From Calothrix sp. PCC 7103 (GTDB lineage Bacteria; Cyanobacteriota; Cyanobacteriia; Cyanobacteriales; Nostocaceae), in contig NZ_KB217478.1 of assembly GCF_000331305.1 (NCBI RefSeq), positions 5,305,595 to 5,369,594 on the forward strand: 64,000 bases of DNA. Direction: 5' to 3'. The first letter of the stretch is position 1. The number at the start of each line of letters is the position of its first letter. Position numbers and translations under genes: made by a program. Below, piece after piece: positions 27,015-36,904 of this stretch. Under the pieces are notes generated by a model. It saw only the letters and a program-made list of their open reading frames with translations, had not been told where the DNA came from and ran no database searches.

Positions 27015-29390
27015 ATGTTAGATAAAGAAATTTATACTTCTAAGATTAGTGAAAAGACTTATATAGAGTTGCGTTCGCAAGGCAAAGTTTTACAATTTGA
27101 ACTTAAAAACGATGAACATATAATCGGACGCGACCGCTCTTTAGCTGACATCGTGGCACCTGAAGACTGGCAAGTAATGGGTCGCACTCAAGCTGTACTT
27201 CGCAAGGAAGGACAAAACTACCGTATTTATGACGGAGATGGTAAAAAACCTAGTACTAACGGTTTGTATATTAATCACACCCGTGTTACTCCTGATGCAG
27301 GATATTTACTGAGAACTGAAGTTGATATTAAAATCGGTCAAAACCCTCAAAATCTTATTGAGCTAAAGTTTTTCAATCCTTTAGATAAAGTATCGATTAA
27401 TACTAATAGCAAAATTACCTCTCTAAAAAATAGTCCTATTGTATTAGGGCGAGATAGCAGCGCAACAGTCATTCTGGATGCACCTGCGATTTCTCGGCGC
27501 CATGCCACAATTGAGAAAGATAACCGAGGACGTTACATTCTACGCGACCATAGTACAAACGGTGTGTTTGTAAACGGGCAAAGAGTTAACGGTTCTACTG
27601 TACTAGAAGCAAATGCGGATATTCGGATTGGTCTATATACATTTGTTGTTCGTGGTGATGAACTACTTTTGTTAGACCGGGGTAATCATATCCGGCTTGA
27701 TGCTTGTAATTTAGTTTTAGAAACAAAAGGAAAGCGGCGCCTTGATGATGTTTCCTTGCCTATAGAACCTGGACAGTTTGTAGCATTGGTTGGAGGAAGT
27801 GGCGCCGGAAAGTCAACGATGATGCGAACACTGTTGGGACTTGAGCAGCCAACTAAGGGTGTAGTGTACTTAAATGGCGAAGATTTACGAAAAAATTTCA
27901 ATCTCTACCGCACTCAAATTGGTTACGTTCCTCAAGATGACATTATTCACCGGGAATTAACAGTTGGTGAGGTACTTACTTATGCTGCTAAATTACGACT
28001 ACCACCAGATACAGATGTCAAAAAGGTGGTAGATAAGACTTTACAAGATGTGGAAATGGCGCATCGACGTAATGCGTTGATAAGCGAACTAAGTGGTGGG
28101 CAAAGGAAACGGGTTAGTATTGGCGTTGAATTATTAGCTGACCCAAAGTTGTTCTTTTTAGATGAACCAACTTCTGGCTTAGACCCAGGTTTGGATAAAA
28201 AAATGATGCAGCTACTGCGGAAATTAGCAAACCAAGGGCGAACGGTGATTTTGGTAACACATGCCACAGCTAATATTAAGTTATGTGACAGAGTTGTGTT
28301 TCTGGGGCTTGGTGGACGGTTATGTTACTTTGGTCCCCCTTCGGAGTGTTTGCGGTTTTTTGGCGTTAAAGAAGATTTTGCTGATATCTATAATTTATTA
28401 GATAAACCAGACACTATTGTTGACCGAGCGCAAAAATTTTACCAATCTGAAGACTATCGACGTTATGTGACAAATCACCTTAGTGCAGGAAATCAAACCA
28501 CAAAGGGGAATACAGGTAATGAGCAAAACAAGAGTAGTTCTTTTGTCGAACAGCTAAGTATTTTAACTCAACGGTATTTTCAAATTCAAAGACGTGATTA
28601 TATTAACTTGGCTTTAGCACTGTTAACGGCGCCGATAGGTATAAGCTTAATTAACATTGCTCTAAGAGATAAAATTCCTTTTGTTATTCCCGAAAAACTT
28701 GATGCTAGTCAGGCGCCTCTGGCATTGCGCGTCCTGTTTGTATTTACTTGTGCAGCATTATGGGTAGGACTATCGAGTTCGCTACAAGAAATTGTCAAAG
28801 AAGCTGCTATTTACCTACGTGAGAGGCTAGTTAATCTAGGTTTATTTGCATACCTCGGTTCTAAATTAACAATTCTTTCGGCTTTAGCTTTCCTCCAAAC
28901 CTTGTTAATAACCGTAGTTATTTTAATATTCTTTAAATCACCCGATTTAAAATTAATTTCTTGGCAACTTGGTTTAGGAATAACAACTTTTTTAACGCTG
29001 CTAACAACTATAAGCTTAGGTTTAATGGTGTCTGCTGCTGTTAAAAATAGTAATCAAGCTTCGAGCGTATTGCCACTATTATTAATTCCTCAAATAATAT
29101 TTTCTGGGGTTTTGTTTAAAATGGAAGGAATCGCCAGTAAAATATCTTGGTTAATGCTTAGTCGTTGGTCAATTGGGGCTTATGGCGCCTTAGTCAATGT
29201 TAACGCAATGGTTCCAGAAGCATTAAAATTACCTGATGGTAGTATAGTCGCAAGACCGTTTGAACCAACACCAATTTACGACGCTACTTTGCAAAATCTA
29301 GGATTAAACTGGGGAGTGTTGTGCTTACACACAGTTGTATATCTAAGTGTTGCATTTTGGTTGCAAAAGCGTAAAGATATTTTTTCTTAG
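27015..29390 (+). CDS. ABC transporter (ABCG-like) with two FHA domains
   Basis: From the ATG at 27015 (MLDKEIYTSKISEKTY) the protein has 791 residues; an earlier TTG at 26958 is less likely. Two FHA domains come first (near residues 45-115 and 145-215), the second with GRDSSATVILDAPAISRRHA and STNGVFVNG. The ATPase domain has Walker A GGSGAGKST, signature LSGGQRKRVSIG and Walker B LFFLDEPTSGLD. Six membrane helices form the ABC-2 permease (about 530-790). FHA domains bind phosphothreonine, and two Ser/Thr kinases are encoded divergently next to it, so phosphorylation control is a reasonable inference. The transported molecule is unknown. Confidence 0.9.
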   Translation: MLDKEIYTSKISEKTYIELRSQGKVLQFELKNDEHIIGRDRSLADIVAPEDWQVMGRTQAVLRKEGQNYRIYDGDGKKPSTNGLYINHTRVTPDAGYLLRTEVDIKIGQNPQNLIELKFFNPLDKVSINTNSKITSLKNSPIVLGRDSSATVILDAPAISRRHATIEKDNRGRYILRDHSTNGVFVNGQRVNGSTVLEANADIRIGLYTFVVRGDELLLLDRGNHIRLDACNLVLETKGKRRLDDVSLPIEPGQFVALVGGSGAGKSTMMRTLLGLEQPTKGVVYLNGEDLRKNFNLYRTQIGYVPQDDIIHRELTVGEVLTYAAKLRLPPDTDVKKVVDKTLQDVEMAHRRNALISELSGGQRKRVSIGVELLADPKLFFLDEPTSGLDPGLDKKMMQLLRKLANQGRTVILVTHATANIKLCDRVVFLGLGGRLCYFGPPSECLRFFGVKEDFADIYNLLDKPDTIVDRAQKFYQSEDYRRYVTNHLSAGNQTTKGNTGNEQNKSSSFVEQLSILTQRYFQIQRRDYINLALALLTAPIGISLINIALRDKIPFVIPEKLDASQAPLALRVLFVFTCAALWVGLSSSLQEIVKEAAIYLRERLVNLGLFAYLGSKLTILSALAFLQTLLITVVILIFFKSPDLKLISWQLGLGITTFLTLLTTISLGLMVSAAVKNSNQASSVLPLLLIPQIIFSGVLFKMEGIASKISWLMLSRWSIGAYGALVNVNAMVPEALKLPDGSIVARPFEPTPIYDATLQNLGLNWGVLCLHTVVYLSVAFWLQKRKDIFS

Positions 29391-29568
29391 GTTGTTTATT
29401 AGGGCATAATGCTAACAAGCTTTATCTGGAAAAATGAAAGTTCTACCTAAAGGTGCCTTGAGCAACCGCTATAGTGATACTATTAACTGGCCATCATCCT
29501 AGGAAGCGCAAAAACAATGTCAAGTTTGCCAACCTTTCGATGGATACCAACACTGATCAAAAGTTTTA

Positions 29569-29910
29569 TTATTTGCGGCAGCTAAACTTTTCATCTTGAA
29601 AACTGATGCCGTCTTGCTCATATTTTTGACGGCAAATATCTTTAAAAATTTCTATCAGACTTGAAATATCATTAGCTCCAAAGCCAAGCAAATCTAAATC
29701 TTTCGTTGCTCGGTGGGGTTCTCCATTCCACACCCTGAAAAGAGTTGCTCCTTTCAGGATGAATTGTTGTTGATATGGAGATTGGCTAAGTCTATACAAA
29801 AGCCTATCTGAAGCAAAACGCATTAGCAAATAATTGTAATCTTCTCCTCGCTGTTTTGATAGCTGGAGTAATTTACTTCGGATTACACATTCCTCTGTTT
29901 TGCTATTAAT
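29569..29910 (-). pseudogene. AbiEii-like nucleotidyltransferase relic
   Basis: The open frame encodes a stretch typical of the N-terminal half of AbiEii/AbiGii (DUF1814) toxins: LLQLSKQRGEDYNYLLMRFA, then QFILKGATLFRVW and the nucleotidyltransferase-type RATKDLDLLGFG. The frame has no start codon for its first ~27 residues (starts at 29910 after a stop; first ATG at 29829) and stops after about 112 codons, where the family continues for well over 100 more. The antitoxin gene is absent. I infer a decayed abortive-infection gene. Confidence 0.6.
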
Positions 29911-29982
29911 CTATATGATTGATAACGGTTTTATTGGTTAATCTGTATCAATGGCAGTTTAGTTATTAGGTATTAATTATTA

Positions 29983-31299
29983 TTACTTACACTTAGTATT
30001 AAACTTAACCTTAAAACCGTCTTTAGGTCGTGTGGTAGGAACACGCACAACTTCTAAGCTTTGATTTGGTAATATTTCCCAGTCGTAGTTACGCAGTAAG
30101 TGCGCGGCAATTATTTTCATTTCCATTTTGGCGAATGCTATCCCGATACAAACGCGGGAACCACCACCAAAACCAATTAAGCTGAAGGGTCGTTTATTTT
30201 CTTTGCGCTGTGGGTTAAATCTTTCTGGGTCGAAGCGTTCGGGTTCTGGATAAATTTCTTGGATACGATGAGTTTGTAATATTGAGTAAAGAACTTGCCA
30301 ACCTGCGGGTATATGGTAGCCTTTAAATTCAAAGTCTTTTACTACACCCCGAAAACCTCCTCCAACAGGTGGGTACAAGCGTTCGACTTCGGATAAAACC
30401 TGTTCTAGATACGGCATTTGTCCGAGTTGTTCGAGATTTAATTTTCCCTGTTTTGCTAGTTGTAGTTGTTCGGAAATAGCACGCTGCTTGACTTCGGGGT
30501 GGCGAGCTAGTTCGATGCATAACCAAGTTAACATTGAGGTTGTTGTTTCGTGTCCTGCAAAGAGTAATAGGACGGCTTGGGCGACGAGTTCTTGTTCGGT
30601 TAGACTATTACCGTCTTCGTCTCTGGCCTGAATTAGTAAAGATAGTGCGTCTTTGGTAGGATTTTCTCGACGTTGGCGAACAACTGTAGTTAAATGTTCG
30701 AGTATTTGATTCCTTGCTGCTATGGCTTTTCCGTATTGGGTAAATGGTAATTTTAATGGGTTTATTGTTATTAATCCGTCTGTTAGTGTTGTAAATAGCT
30801 GACTTAGACGTATGGAGTCTGTACCAGTTTTTGTACCTAATAATAGTTCGCTGGCAATATCAAAGGTCAGTTGTTTGAATTCTTCAAACCAAGTAAATTC
30901 ATGTTTGGTTACCCATTTGTTTAGATAATTTTGGGTTATCTGTTCCATTGTGGCGAAATAATCTGCTAGTGCTGGCCCGTGCAGTGCTGGCATTATCAGG
31001 CGCCTTTTTTGCCGATGTTCTTCACCGTCCATTAAAAATAGTGATTCTCCTAGTAGTTCTTTGAAGTTATTGGGCCATCCTTGGCGCCACGAGAAATGCT
31101 CCATATGAGTAGAAAGTACAAATTCGACTGCTTCTGGCCCAACCATGACTACTGTTGGTTTACCTATTAAGTTGGTTCTGAATATGGCGCCGTATTGTTG
31201 GTAGCGTTTGGCGATGTAATTGGCGTCGAAGACGAATGATAGGGTTTCTCCAAGTATTGGTAAACCGTTGCTGCCTGGTGGGAGTTGATTAGCGGTCAT
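29983..31299 (-). CDS. Cytochrome P450
   Basis: From the ATG at 31299 the protein is 438 residues, starting MTANQLPPGSNGLPILGETL. The P450 motifs are complete: the I-helix AGHETTTSM, the ExxR pair in SEVERLYPP, and the heme loop FGGGSRVCIG with the cysteine ligand (residue about 380). The sequence resembles the cyanobacterial CYP120-like group, with a LxLLGETL-like start and no membrane anchor. CYP120A1 hydroxylates retinoic acid; the substrate here is not known. It starts 22 bp after the stop of the TPR/CHAT gene and is probably cotranscribed with it. Confidence 0.92.
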   Translation of the reverse strand: MTANQLPPGSNGLPILGETLSFVFDANYIAKRYQQYGAIFRTNLIGKPTVVMVGPEAVEFVLSTHMEHFSWRQGWPNNFKELLGESLFLMDGEEHRQKRRLIMPALHGPALADYFATMEQITQNYLNKWVTKHEFTWFEEFKQLTFDIASELLLGTKTGTDSIRLSQLFTTLTDGLITINPLKLPFTQYGKAIAARNQILEHLTTVVRQRRENPTKDALSLLIQARDEDGNSLTEQELVAQAVLLLFAGHETTTSMLTWLCIELARHPEVKQRAISEQLQLAKQGKLNLEQLGQMPYLEQVLSEVERLYPPVGGGFRGVVKDFEFKGYHIPAGWQVLYSILQTHRIQEIYPEPERFDPERFNPQRKENKRPFSLIGFGGGSRVCIGIAFAKMEMKIIAAHLLRNYDWEILPNQSLEVVRVPTTRPKDGFKVKFNTKCK

Positions 31300-31320
31300 G
31301 ATATAAAGCAATATTAATAA

Positions 31321-34300
31321 TTAGTCTAGGTTGCCGTGAATTTTGAAGGCTGCCCAGTAGTAGGGATGGTTATATAGTTTTTGGTTGGTTGGGATGGTGC
31401 TGAGTTTTTGGAGTTGTTCTGCGACTGGCGCCTGTATTTTAGTTCCTCCAAGGGGCGATTTTTTTAGTAAGTCTTCGTACCATTTCTTTAATTCACCTGC
31501 GGTTAGTTCTTTTAACCATGCTGTTGCTTCGTTTAGGGCAGTAGGAGCAGGTTTTCCTTGTTTGAGTCTTCGATAAAATTCGGTCATTACTAGCGCATTG
31601 GCAATATTATCAACCATCCATTGTGTTGTTAATACATGGTTAACACCTGCTTTCATTAGTTCGCTGACTATACCTACATATTCTGTGGTTATTTTTTGGT
31701 CTGTGGTGATTGTTGTTTGACCTGAAAGGGTTATTAGTGAATAGTTACACAGAATTCGCGCATTAATTTCTTCTAACGAAAGCTTTTGTTCTTCTGCTAG
31801 TAATAGTTGTGATTGTTTGGAGTTGTTTGCGTTGTCGTTTGCGTATCCGGTAAAATGCAGGATGCTATGGTTACTCAGTGCGTTGAGTACTTCTTGCTTT
31901 GTTGCTTTTGCTGCCTGAATTCGTTTGACTTGATTAAATAGATTTGTAATACCTTCTGTTTGTATTTTTACTGATTCTAGTAATGGATAACCTTTAGTGG
32001 TTGGCGCCTCTATACTTAGTAATGATTGTGTTTCGACAGGTTGCGAAGTTTGATTTTTAAGTGCTAATGCTAGTTCGGCAGTCGGAAAATATGTGATTGT
32101 TTTTATGCTGGGTAGTAAGAATAGGGCATGAAGTGGATATTTAAATAAATCGCGATGAGGTATTAATATTAACTTTGTAATGCCTTCGAGTTCTTGTTCG
32201 ATGGCGCCAATACTTAAAATTTCACGAAGTTTGAGCAGTCGCGCTTCCATGAAAGGTACCCAAGATTCTTCTACATTCTGGTTCCATTCAGTTGCCCAGT
32301 CTTCAAATGCTGTTAAATTTACAATTACTTCGGGTACTGGTATTTCGTTCATTTCACCAATGTTCAACATTGGTGTAAATACAAGTGTTGGTTCTGGATG
32401 CTTTGTTTTGACGATAAAGCTTCGTAAGCCAGAAGGACTGATGTGCCAATATATAATAGCTGTTGTGGAATTGACTAAATTTTGTATTGATTTGTAGCTC
32501 GGAGAATAGAAGTTGTCAACAAAACCAAATTGTTGCCAATTTAAACAAGCATTTTTACCAAATTCGGCTAGTTCTAAAGCTTGGAGTAGCTCACCTGATT
32601 GTACGGCAATATCTACTGCTAGTTGTCCGATACCAGCAAATTTTAATGCTAAATCTTTTTTGCTATTATTGTCGCGCTGTGAGTCGTTTAAGGTATTTGA
32701 TAATAAAGTCGCTGCATAAGTTTGAAATTGTTGTGCCTGTAAAGTATCACCGAATCCGAGTAAAACTATAATGATGTTTTGTAAAACTTCTAAATGTAAT
32801 GATATAAAATCTGTACTATTAACAGCCGATAATGCTTGATTATAAGCGTAAATAGCTTGTGACCAATCATCTGAAATATAAGTGTATCGCTTGCCTCTAT
32901 CGTAATAAGCATTACCAAGTGCTATATGTAATTTACACCAAACTTCAGGTTGAGTATCTTTATTTATATAGTCAACAGCTACTGCATAAGTAGCTAATTT
33001 TCCTTCCGAACCGCGCGCGTTTAATGCCGGATTTTCATTTGCAATTGAACTATGCGAACTTAAGTAATAATCGAAATCCGCAGATTTTTCTACGGTATTC
33101 GCACGCGCTATCCATGCTTCGGTACTGTCGCTTTGTAGTTGAATTGCGTAGTCGAATGATAAAATGGCATCTTCATATTTTTCTGAAGCTGCTAGTAGTA
33201 AACCTCGGTTGTACCAAGCTGCAAATATATTTGGCTCTCTATCAACCGTTTGGTCATAGCATATAAGCGCTTGATATGAGTCTCCAAGTTGCTCCCAAGC
33301 GATGGCTTTGTTGAACCAAGCTAAATATACATTGGGGTTAATATCAAGTGCTTTATCCCATGATGCTATTGCTTGATGCCATTCTCCCAGACTTGCTTGA
33401 AGTACACCTCGGTCTATCCAAATTTCATAAAATTCTGGGTTGAGTGCAAGAGCATTATCATAAGACTCAACGGCATCTTCGTGTCGATTACATTTGTCGA
33501 GTGCTACTCCACGCAGGTACCAAAGTTCATAAGAGCCTGGTTGCGATTTTAGGGCTTTTTGATATGAAATAACGGCTTCTTCCCATTGTTCTAATTGTGC
33601 CATCGCTAACCCACGTTGATACCAGGCGCCTGAGTGTTGCGGTTGTATTTCCACGGCTTCGTCAAATGAGGTAATAGCTTCAGAATATTGTTTATTTTGT
33701 GACAGTGCAATTCCGCGATAATACCAATTTTCTGGATCCATTGGTTCAAGTTGTGTCGCACGGTCATAGCAACTAATTGCTTCAGATATTTGCCAAAGTT
33801 TTAATAATGCTAATCCTTTACCTGCCCACGCATCACCATAGTCTGATTTAATTTCAATCGCTTTATCAAATGACGCTATTGCTTCTGAGTATCTTTCAAG
33901 CTCACCTAAACTGGCGCCTCGATTAAACCAAGCTTTGTAATAATCGGGTTTAATGGCAATTGCATTTTCATAACTGGCAATGGCTTGAGGCAAGTTTTTC
34001 AAGTGGAACAGGGCTAAACCTCTATTAAACCAGTATTCATAAGCATCAGGTGCCAAAGCAATTGCTTGGTCATACGAAAATACAGCAGCTGATAAATTTT
34101 CGGCTTTAGTTTGCGCTAAAGCTTGATAGAACCATGCTTGTGCTTCTAGTTGCTTAGATGCTTGGTTGGGGATATCAACAAATATTTGCGAGGTACTACC
34201 AGAAGAAAGTAACCCAGATGCTAACTGTTCAACTAAATTTGCACTTTGTTGTAACCGCACCCAAAGCTCGTCAAGCGTTACCGCGACGGTTGGGGACATC

Positions 34301-35673
34301 TCAGTAAGTGCATCGTCTAAGTTGTCCTGTATCGGTAAAACGGTTGGACGCTGTACTGGAATTATTGGAGAATCTAAATCAATTTCTTCTTCAACTGTTT
34401 CAGTAGGCGCCTCTGGTGCAATAAACTCAATATAATTTTCGTCTATTATCCGCGCCCACTGTTCGCCTGTGGTAATTTCTTCAACAACTGTTTCAGTAGG
34501 CACCGCAATTTGAACTTCTGGCTCTGTATCTGTACCCCATAAATCCTCTCCTAGCTCAGTAATTAAATATTGCCCTGGGGTATTTAATAATGCGGGAGTA
34601 ATTTCTTCTTCTAATGTGGTAGGAGAAGGCGCCAAATTTTCATTGACTAATTCATTAGTTAAATTAGATTCGTATATCACAGGTTCAAGAAGCGACGCAG
34701 GCTCTGAATCCCATAATTCCTCTCCGTACTGGCGTAACAGTTCTTCTTGCTGCTGTGTATCTGTAATTTCTTCTTCTATTTCGACATTTTCAACATTTTC
34801 TATTTCGATATTTTCGACTATTTCTACATTATTAATATTACTTTCTGTTGTAGAAATTACATCATTATTTGGTTCGTTTATATAATTTGTTACTTGTTGT
34901 TCTTGTATTCCCCACAAATCTTCACCGAACTGACGCAGTAAGTTTTGTCCGGGTGTATCACAAAAAACACTATCAACATCTTCAGTTACTGATGTTATCG
35001 CTGTGTTGCTTATTAAATCTGAATAGTAAATTGAATCGGGTTGAGAAGTGGACTGCTCAAACTCTTGTAAATCTTCACTATATATATCGAGCAAATCTTG
35101 CCCAGATATTTCTGGTGGTAATTCAAAATCAGCAGTTGAGGAATTATCGAAATCTAAATCTTGAGAGTCTGTACTAGATAATGAAATAGCAGATTCGTAG
35201 TTTGGATTAGGCACGATTATCTCGATACTTCCTTCGCTAACTTCGTCGTTACGAATATCTTGCCATGAAACACCTGTATTACGAGCAAGCAGCCGCATCC
35301 CTATATCGTGAGCAAAGTCTCCGACAGTGCCAATTTCTAACTCTCCTAATTGCACCAGTCGAAACGCTAGCTCTTCATTTGGTGCAGGAGAAGTCAGCAA
35401 TCGCTCGCCAAAAATTTGCAACCACTCTAACCAGCGTTGTGTACTTATACGATTGGACATTCGTTCTAAGTATTTGATTGCCCAAGTTTGCCCACGTGCT
35501 TGACTCACACCTTCTAGCAACTGGGTAAACAAATACTCTAAATCGGCATTAGTTAACATCGGTGGTGATTGCACCACAGTTTGTTGCGTTACCAATACCC
35601 TCGAACGCTCTTTCTTTTTACCAAACAGTTGCTGGAAAAACTTTCTAAGCAATTTTATTAACCGCCTGAGCAT
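31321..35673 (-). CDS. TPR protein with degenerate CHAT-like domain
   Basis: A 1450-residue protein in four parts. Residues 1-140 are an N-terminal domain shared with the next upstream gene and start with an amphipathic helix (LRRLIKLLRKFFQQLFG). Residues 140-515 are an acidic, probably disordered region with four short repeats of the form LLxxxGEDLW. About ten consecutive 34-residue TPRs run from near 515 to 860 (for example AWFNRGASLGELERYSEAIA). The C-terminus (1220-1450) has the CHAT architecture and ends YYWAAFKIHG. Catalytic residues are lost: HFTGYA replaces HFxGHG and LSGQTT replaces LSACET. It may be a scaffold or a pseudoenzyme. P450 follows in the same operon. Confidence 0.85.
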   Translation of the reverse strand: MLRRLIKLLRKFFQQLFGKKKERSRVLVTQQTVVQSPPMLTNADLEYLFTQLLEGVSQARGQTWAIKYLERMSNRISTQRWLEWLQIFGERLLTSPAPNEELAFRLVQLGELEIGTVGDFAHDIGMRLLARNTGVSWQDIRNDEVSEGSIEIIVPNPNYESAISLSSTDSQDLDFDNSSTADFELPPEISGQDLLDIYSEDLQEFEQSTSQPDSIYYSDLISNTAITSVTEDVDSVFCDTPGQNLLRQFGEDLWGIQEQQVTNYINEPNNDVISTTESNINNVEIVENIEIENVENVEIEEEITDTQQQEELLRQYGEELWDSEPASLLEPVIYESNLTNELVNENLAPSPTTLEEEITPALLNTPGQYLITELGEDLWGTDTEPEVQIAVPTETVVEEITTGEQWARIIDENYIEFIAPEAPTETVEEEIDLDSPIIPVQRPTVLPIQDNLDDALTEMSPTVAVTLDELWVRLQQSANLVEQLASGLLSSGSTSQIFVDIPNQASKQLEAQAWFYQALAQTKAENLSAAVFSYDQAIALAPDAYEYWFNRGLALFHLKNLPQAIASYENAIAIKPDYYKAWFNRGASLGELERYSEAIASFDKAIEIKSDYGDAWAGKGLALLKLWQISEAISCYDRATQLEPMDPENWYYRGIALSQNKQYSEAITSFDEAVEIQPQHSGAWYQRGLAMAQLEQWEEAVISYQKALKSQPGSYELWYLRGVALDKCNRHEDAVESYDNALALNPEFYEIWIDRGVLQASLGEWHQAIASWDKALDINPNVYLAWFNKAIAWEQLGDSYQALICYDQTVDREPNIFAAWYNRGLLLAASEKYEDAILSFDYAIQLQSDSTEAWIARANTVEKSADFDYYLSSHSSIANENPALNARGSEGKLATYAVAVDYINKDTQPEVWCKLHIALGNAYYDRGKRYTYISDDWSQAIYAYNQALSAVNSTDFISLHLEVLQNIIIVLLGFGDTLQAQQFQTYAATLLSNTLNDSQRDNNSKKDLALKFAGIGQLAVDIAVQSGELLQALELAEFGKNACLNWQQFGFVDNFYSPSYKSIQNLVNSTTAIIYWHISPSGLRSFIVKTKHPEPTLVFTPMLNIGEMNEIPVPEVIVNLTAFEDWATEWNQNVEESWVPFMEARLLKLREILSIGAIEQELEGITKLILIPHRDLFKYPLHALFLLPSIKTITYFPTAELALALKNQTSQPVETQSLLSIEAPTTKGYPLLESVKIQTEGITNLFNQVKRIQAAKATKQEVLNALSNHSILHFTGYANDNANNSKQSQLLLAEEQKLSLEEINARILCNYSLITLSGQTTITTDQKITTEYVGIVSELMKAGVNHVLTTQWMVDNIANALVMTEFYRRLKQGKPAPTALNEATAWLKELTAGELKKWYEDLLKKSPLGGTKIQAPVAEQLQKLSTIPTNQKLYNHPYYWAAFKIHGNLD

Positions 35674-35945
35674 TTACCGTTATACTCTGGATGTGCCTCA
35701 TTGATTGTAGCGATACTCATGAATTTAGGGAATCGCTATATGTTCGCTTAGTTACAAATATTTTAATGAATATTTAATCAAAATACATGTTTTAACAGGC
35801 GAATACATTTTCTTGAGAAACAAAAGATACAATACCACTCATTAGATTTATACGCTATATTTTTGCTGCCAATAATTAATTAACTTTACCTAATTTTTAT
35901 TTTCCTACCCCCTTGCCAAATTTAATTTAATTTAGTACAATTGCA

Positions 35946-36635
35946 CTAAATGGATGAGTCTTGGCGATCAGCTTGAGATTCAGCTTGGAATTGGTCAACT
36001 AACGCTTGGATAATCACGTCTGGGTCATCACTTTCTATACCAACTTGTTGAGCAATAGAAGCGCGCAGGTTAGTATCCTGATGCATCAGTTCGTAGAGTT
36101 GGTCAAGAGTAATAGTTTGAAATTCACCTTCAGAGTCGGGTGAGTTTTCTGGCTGTTGAAGCGCCGAATGCTGTTCTGCGGTATCGGGTACTAACTGCGT
36201 AACGTCGGGTCCACTGTATTCCCAAATTGGTTCGGTTTGATTGCGAGTTAGCAGTTGCATTCCTATATCATAAGCAGTGTCTCCAACCTCGCCAACTTCT
36301 AACTCGCCAAGTTGAACGAGTCTTGTGGCTAATTCATTATTTGGCGCCGTTGATGCCAGCAGTTTATCACCAAACTTATTTAACCATTCTAACCAACGTT
36401 CAGTAGAAACACGGTGTTCGATGTTATGCAGCCATTTCAGTGCCCACGCTTGACCGCGCGCTTGGTTAACTCCTTCCAAAAGCTCGGTAAACAAGAATTC
36501 CAAATCTGTGTCGCTGAGGGGAGGAGCGGGTTTTTTCTCAACCGAACTAACAATTTTGGATTTGGGCTTTGTCGTGTTACCACCGAACAAAGCTTGGAAA
36601 AATTTTTTCAGCCACTGAATAAGCCTTTTGAACAT
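35946..36635 (-). CDS. Paralogue of the TPR/CHAT protein N-terminus
   Basis: A 229-residue protein. Its first ~140 residues match the N-terminus of the adjacent 1450-residue protein, including the amphipathic start KRLIQWLKKFFQALFGG and the core TDLEFLFTELLEGVNQARGQ and TRLVQLGELEVGEVGDTAYD. The C-terminus has a segment TITLDQLYELMHQDTNLRAS that recurs, shorter, before the TPRs of the larger protein (VTLDELWVRLQQSANLVEQ). No known domain is recognised. The amphipathic helix suggests peripheral membrane binding. It lies 272 bp upstream of the larger gene, on the same strand, and is probably a partner or antagonist. Confidence 0.75.
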   Translation of the reverse strand: MFKRLIQWLKKFFQALFGGNTTKPKSKIVSSVEKKPAPPLSDTDLEFLFTELLEGVNQARGQAWALKWLHNIEHRVSTERWLEWLNKFGDKLLASTAPNNELATRLVQLGELEVGEVGDTAYDIGMQLLTRNQTEPIWEYSGPDVTQLVPDTAEQHSALQQPENSPDSEGEFQTITLDQLYELMHQDTNLRASIAQQVGIESDDPDVIIQALVDQFQAESQADRQDSSI

Positions 36636-36904
36636 CTACATGCACCTTTATTTGCTTGGTGTGTACCCGTTTATTGTAGCTATGGCGCTGCACTTTAGTG
36701 GTGTATCAATTAAATAAAATCTACAGAAAAAATTTGTATTAGTTTAAGTAATCTATATAATATTTAAATTTTATGAATGTAGAAAAATGTTCACGGGGTG
36801 AGATTTTGCATTCCCTAGTGCTTAAAATATATATTCTCAGCTAGTCCCACCTAGGGCACTTGTGTAATTTCAACGCCTCATTCGGCATTAAAATCACTAA
36901 TACC

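Noticed and set aside
35674-35945. A gene in the gap between the two paralogues
   Set aside because: The 272-bp gap is AT-rich with frequent stops on both strands.
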